Shown piece after piece: positions 6,790 through 9,786 of a DNA stretch of 9,786 nt; the stretch's first letter is position 1, and each line of letters begins with the position of its first letter. The stretch covers positions 1-9,786 of the forward strand of contig CAIVBF010000055.1 in the NCBI GenBank assembly GCA_903904095.1, in the 5' to 3' direction. Below the pieces are notes generated by a model. That model did not search any database. It worked only from the letters and a program-made list of their open reading frames with translations, and was not told the DNA's origin. The position numbers were made by a program, and so were the translations under genes. This DNA is from an uncultured bacterium (GTDB taxonomy: Bacteria; Patescibacteriota; Patescibacteriia; Patescibacteriales; UBA12465).

Positions 6790-9036
6790 ATGCCAGCAAA
6801 AACTTATTTGCGAATCTTACAATTCGGTCTTATCGGTTCTTTATTTACGATTTTTCTTGTTTTTGGTGATTTGCTTTTCCCGTATATAACTTCTAAGCAG
6901 TTATCATTTAACATAATAATTGAAATATTATTCGCGATCTGGCTTGTGTTCATAATGCGTTATCCGGAGTATCGGCCGAAAAAGAATCTCATTACCTATG
7001 GATTATTAGCTTTCTTTGTCGCCTTATTCGCTTCTTTGCCGTTTAGCGTGAATTTCAATTTAAGTTTTTGGAGTAATGCCGAAAGAATGCTGGGGATTTT
7101 TCATATTCTCCATTTTTTAGTTTTCTATTTTATTCTAATTACTGTTTTCCGTTCCTGGAAGGAATGGCAAGCTCTGTTAATGTTTTCAGTCGCCATTGCC
7201 ACAATAATCAGTTTAATTGGTTTGTTTGGCGCCAATCCTTATAGTTTAATCGGCAATACAGCTTATGTTAGCGGATATTTAATCTTTAACTTATATTTTA
7301 CGGTTATTTTATTTTTCCGTAATAAAACTGGTTTGCGCTATCTTTATTTATTGCCATTTTTAATAATGCTTCTGGAGTTTAAAAACATGCATACCTCAGG
7401 GGCGATTATTGGCTTTTCCCTTAGTATTTTATTAGTTTTTTTGTTAATTGGTTTATCTCACGTTCAGAAAAATGTTAGAAAATATTCTCTAATTATATGT
7501 GTTGCCGCTATTTTAATAGTCGCTGGGGTATTCTCTCAATATAAGGCCGCTTGGTTTCAGAACAGTTTCTTAAGAAATTTGACGACTCAGAAAGCAACTT
7601 TTCAAACTCGTCTTATTTCTTGGCGCGGGGCGGCTGATGATTTTAAATATCATCCTATTTTTGGAACCGGCTTTGGAAACTATGCGATTATCTTTGATAA
7701 ACATTTTGATCCAAGTTTTTTTAATTATGCTAGATCAGAAACTTACTTTGATAGAGCGCATAATAATTTAATTGATATTACTTCAACGGCCGGTGCTTTC
7801 GGATTATTAACTTATTTAAGTATTTTTTTCGGTGCTTTTTATTATTTAATAATTGAATTTAAAAAGAACGGTAAAAGGGTTGGTCCAGATCAAAATGGCC
7901 AGAAAAATTTAGAAATAGTCATTATTATCGCTTTAATTTTTGCCTATTTTATTCAGAATTTAGCTATTTTTGACTCGTTCACGACGTATATCGGTTTGAT
8001 GATTATTTTAGGCTTTATATACTATTTAATAATTGAGAGGCGAGAAGAAGAGGGGCGCAATGAAACAAAGGGGGAACCGCTTTTTGTTATCAAAAAAAGC
8101 GGGAAGGAAATACTCTGGCTAGTGCTGTTAATTTTTATCGCCTACCTTTTTGCTTACCGTTACAATATACGGCCTTGGCATACTTTTCAAGGAGTTATTA
8201 AAGGTTATAACCAGGTTTCTAGCGGCGATATAGAAAATGGGATTGAAACTTATAAAGATAGTTTTACTGGTTTTGCTCTTGATCAGGACGGACGAAAAAC
8301 TCTAGTTAATTTGATTGCCGCTAATCCGAGTATTCTAGATTCTCTATCTCCAGCGAAAGCTCAGGAAACTTTAGATTATGTTATTTCTTTAGCTAAACTT
8401 AATGCTGTTGATAATCAGTATGATAGCTTGACTCAAATGCAACTAGCTCAAACTTATGACGTTGCGGCTCGTTTTAATTATAAAGACCCAGCTTTATTTA
8501 ACTATTATTCAGGGGAAGCTCTAAAAACAATTGAGTATTCAATTGAGGCTAGCCCGAGACGCGTTCCTGTCTATTTGATTAAGGCGCAGATTCAGTTAGA
8601 AAGAAGTGAGAATGAAGATGCGGTTAATACGGTTAAATATGCCGAGACTCTAAATCCGACTTACGCCGATCCTTATTGCCGCTTAGCGCAATTCTATATA
8701 TTTTTAAAGAACGAACAAGATTTAGGCGGGGAGCTTAATAAATGCGTTGACCTGGGCGGGGTTAGCGATATTGTTTCCGATAAGATTTTGAGTTTAGCTC
8801 TAAATTATTATGCGGCACGTGCTGATTATCCGCGAGCTTTAGTTATCGCGGAACGTTTAGCCGAAATGTATAATAAAGATCCGCAAGTTTTGTTTAATTT
8901 AGCTAAGTTATATTTAATCTCCGGGCAAAGAGAGAAAGCGCAGGCAACGGTTGATAGCGCCGTGGCGATTGACCCGAAGTTGGCTTTTGACGGGCAGACC
9001 CTAATGAATATAAAAGTTCCGGTACTAAAAAAATAA
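6790..9036 (+). CDS. O-antigen ligase/polymerase-family membrane protein with C-terminal TPRs
   Basis: A 748-residue polytopic membrane protein of the Wzy/WaaL/PglL superfamily, which polymerises or transfers lipid-linked glycans at the outer face of the membrane. About nine hydrophobic segments precede a large external loop (roughly 255-335) and about four follow (up to near 456). The loop holds the family signature: R274-LIS-W278 then AADDFKYHPIFGTGFGNY (G292 onward) and the D321-R-A-H-N325 box followed by a G/LLTYLS helix. The C-terminal third (about 460-748) is soluble and helical with TPR-like repeats (for example around residues 595-630 and 690-735, 'A...L...P'), a fusion seen in many CPR and Gram-positive homologues. 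The start ATG lies 5 nt after the previous stop with no SD, suggesting translational coupling. Whether it polymerises a glycan, ligates it to a lipid or wall carrier, or glycosylates protein cannot be told from sequence; the neighbouring T/S-rich secreted proteins make the last option attractive but unproven. Confidence 0.85.
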   Translation: MPAKTYLRILQFGLIGSLFTIFLVFGDLLFPYITSKQLSFNIIIEILFAIWLVFIMRYPEYRPKKNLITYGLLAFFVALFASLPFSVNFNLSFWSNAERMLGIFHILHFLVFYFILITVFRSWKEWQALLMFSVAIATIISLIGLFGANPYSLIGNTAYVSGYLIFNLYFTVILFFRNKTGLRYLYLLPFLIMLLEFKNMHTSGAIIGFSLSILLVFLLIGLSHVQKNVRKYSLIICVAAILIVAGVFSQYKAAWFQNSFLRNLTTQKATFQTRLISWRGAADDFKYHPIFGTGFGNYAIIFDKHFDPSFFNYARSETYFDRAHNNLIDITSTAGAFGLLTYLSIFFGAFYYLIIEFKKNGKRVGPDQNGQKNLEIVIIIALIFAYFIQNLAIFDSFTTYIGLMIILGFIYYLIIERREEEGRNETKGEPLFVIKKSGKEILWLVLLIFIAYLFAYRYNIRPWHTFQGVIKGYNQVSSGDIENGIETYKDSFTGFALDQDGRKTLVNLIAANPSILDSLSPAKAQETLDYVISLAKLNAVDNQYDSLTQMQLAQTYDVAARFNYKDPALFNYYSGEALKTIEYSIEASPRRVPVYLIKAQIQLERSENEDAVNTVKYAETLNPTYADPYCRLAQFYIFLKNEQDLGGELNKCVDLGGVSDIVSDKILSLALNYYAARADYPRALVIAERLAEMYNKDPQVLFNLAKLYLISGQREKAQATVDSAVAIDPKLAFDGQTLMNIKVPVLKK

Positions 9037-9075
9037 CCTTCTTTTTTAGAAAAAAAGTTTTAAAGCAAAATATTT

Positions 9076-9106
9076 AAAAATCAGAGCGAGAGCTCTGATT
9101 TTTTTT
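9076..9106 (+). terminator. Intrinsic terminator 1 after the operon
   Basis: A 12-bp perfect stem pairs 9076-9087 with 9092-9103 (core ATCAGAGC/GCTCTGAT) around a GAGA tetraloop of the GNRA type, with an 8-nt T-run (9099-9106). It ends transcription of the beta-helix/ligase operon 40 nt past the last stop. Confidence 0.93.
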
Positions 9107-9114
9107 GTCTCAGT

Positions 9115-9140
9115 AAGCCCTTATTTTATGGGCCTTTTTT
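9115..9140 (+). terminator. Intrinsic terminator 2 (tandem, weaker)
   Basis: GCCC (9117-9120) pairs with GGGC (9130-9133) around a 9-nt A/T loop, extendable by AA (9115-9116) with TT (9135-9136) past one bulged C, and is followed by six T (9135-9140). It is shorter than the terminator just upstream and looks like a backup. Confidence 0.65.
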
Positions 9141-9195
9141 GATTTTTAAGGAAAATTTACTTTAAAAGTATTTTAATAGAGCATCAGGGGCTATC

Positions 9196-9204
9196 TGCTA
9201 TATT
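9196..9204 (+). promoter_or_regulatory. Extended -10 promoter for the last gene
   Basis: TGCTATATT at 9196-9204 matches an extended -10 (TGn plus TATATT). No convincing -35 lies 16-18 nt upstream. Transcription would start near 9210, leaving a roughly 30-nt A/T-rich leader without SD before the ATG at 9241. The design matches the promoter in front of the beta-helix gene. Confidence 0.55.
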
Positions 9205-9240
9205 AAGAAGGCAAATATTTATTTATTTTTTTATAAAATT

Positions 9241-9786
9241 ATGAACAAATTAAAAAAAATTTGGCAAAAGTTAAAAAGAGTTTATTTTAGGAAAAAAAGA
9301 TTAGTTATTATTTCTGGGCTGATCTTTATTTTGGTATTTAGCTTCGTGATTTATTACGGGATAGCTTTAGCGACAATTAGCGAGGCCGAAGTCAGTTTGG
9401 CGGCTTTGAGGGAGTCTATTAAAAAAGAAAAAATATGCCACGAAATTTGTTTATCAAAACGTAAAGAAATGGAAAATATTATTATTGCAGCGATTAAAAA
9501 ATCGGAAGGAAATTTATTAAAAAGATTAGAAAATTATTTTAATAATCCGGAAGAAAGTTTTGAGTTTAAGAAAGAAATTATTAATTTATGGCGTCTTAAT
9601 AATAATTTAGAGGCTGTGCCGCAATATTTTTATGATTATTTAGATAAAAACGATGGCGATGTAAAATTGCAAACCTTAATAATCAGTTCCTTTTTGTCCT
9701 CTAACGGCGACAGACACTGGCTTGATTATTACTTTAGCCTTTTAGCTTCAAAACGAGATGTTTCTTTGAAAAAAGCATCTCTAATT
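9241..9786 (+). CDS. Membrane-anchored helix-rich protein, N-terminal 182 residues (3' end outside window)
   Basis: The frame opens at ATG 9241 and stays open to the end of the window, so the gene is truncated at its 3' side. The N-terminus is strongly basic (MNKLKKIWQKLKRVYFRKKR), followed by one hydrophobic segment at about residues 21-43 (LVIISGLIFILVFSFVIYYG), which predicts a single-pass protein with its N-terminus in the cytoplasm. The rest is charged and probably all-helical: about 46-95 is amphipathic and could form a coiled coil (two cysteines in KICHEICLSK, residues around 66-70), and about 100-182 has regularly spaced hydrophobic helices (LWRLNNNLEAVPQYFYDYL, then LQTLIISSFLSS) resembling HEAT/TPR-type solenoids. 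I recognise no family and assign no function. It sits behind two terminators and its own promoter, so it is a separate transcription unit. The start is supported by the transmembrane topology and by the ATGAACAAATT start shared with two other genes here. Confidence 0.8.
   Translation, partial: MNKLKKIWQKLKRVYFRKKRLVIISGLIFILVFSFVIYYGIALATISEAEVSLAALRESIKKEKICHEICLSKRKEMENIIIAAIKKSEGNLLKRLENYFNNPEESFEFKKEIINLWRLNNNLEAVPQYFYDYLDKNDGDVKLQTLIISSFLSSNGDRHWLDYYFSLLASKRDVSLKKASLI

Noticed and set aside
9041..9057. T-run/A-run hairpin directly after the operon stop
   Set aside because: Only A-T pairs with a 2-3 nt loop; likely homopolymer chance next to a real terminator at 9076-9106.
1..9786. CRISPR array, insertion sequence, tRNA or stop-codon reassignment
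   Set aside because: No regularly spaced repeats, transposase frames, terminal inverted repeats or tRNA cloverleaf were seen; no in-frame TGA occurs in any gene, so the standard code suffices although reassignment cannot be tested here.

Overview
The window comes from an AT-rich bacterial genome with surface-protein families typical of the Candidate Phyla Radiation (Patescibacteria, most likely a Parcubacteria-like lineage). The main clues are a very large, cysteine-free, secreted S-layer-like protein with three N-terminal motifs built around DGKRY or similar; a right-handed beta-helix protein ending in two 'LLLQTE..G..WYV...KRY' type repeats that I recall from many Parcubacteria exported proteins; and start sites with no Shine-Dalgarno sequence. 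All genes read on the + strand and the standard bacterial code fits throughout. This placement rests on recognised protein style, not on a marker gene.

Layout: (1) 1-321 is the 3' end of a protein of unknown function, possibly DUF5667-like. (2) 322-856 is a 535-nt gene-free stretch that is dense in nested base-paired elements, many with G-U wobbles. It forms at least two separately closed domains (about 376-468 and 624-765) with a pair of mutually exclusive hairpins between them (491-544). I cannot match it to a known RNA family; it is the best candidate here for something undescribed, either a standalone RNA or a very long leader of the S-layer gene. (3) 857-4459 encodes the 1200-residue S-layer-like protein, with codon use that suggests very high expression, followed by a strong intrinsic terminator (4510-4538). 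(4) An extended -10 promoter (4597-4605) precedes a two-gene operon: a secreted beta-helix protein (4631-6784) and, 5 nt later, an O-antigen ligase/polymerase-family membrane protein with a TPR tail (6790-9036). (5) Two terminators in tandem (9076-9140) and another extended -10 promoter separate this operon from a membrane-anchored, helix-rich protein that runs off the window end (9241-9786).

Together the window is a cell-envelope locus: the coat protein, a second secreted repeat protein carrying related short repeats, and a membrane enzyme of the glycan ligase/polymerase superfamily that could build or transfer glycans onto surface components. That functional link is inference from adjacency. 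Three of the four genes with a visible start begin with the identical 11 nt ATGAACAAATT behind SD-less A/T leaders; the exception is the downstream gene of the operon.
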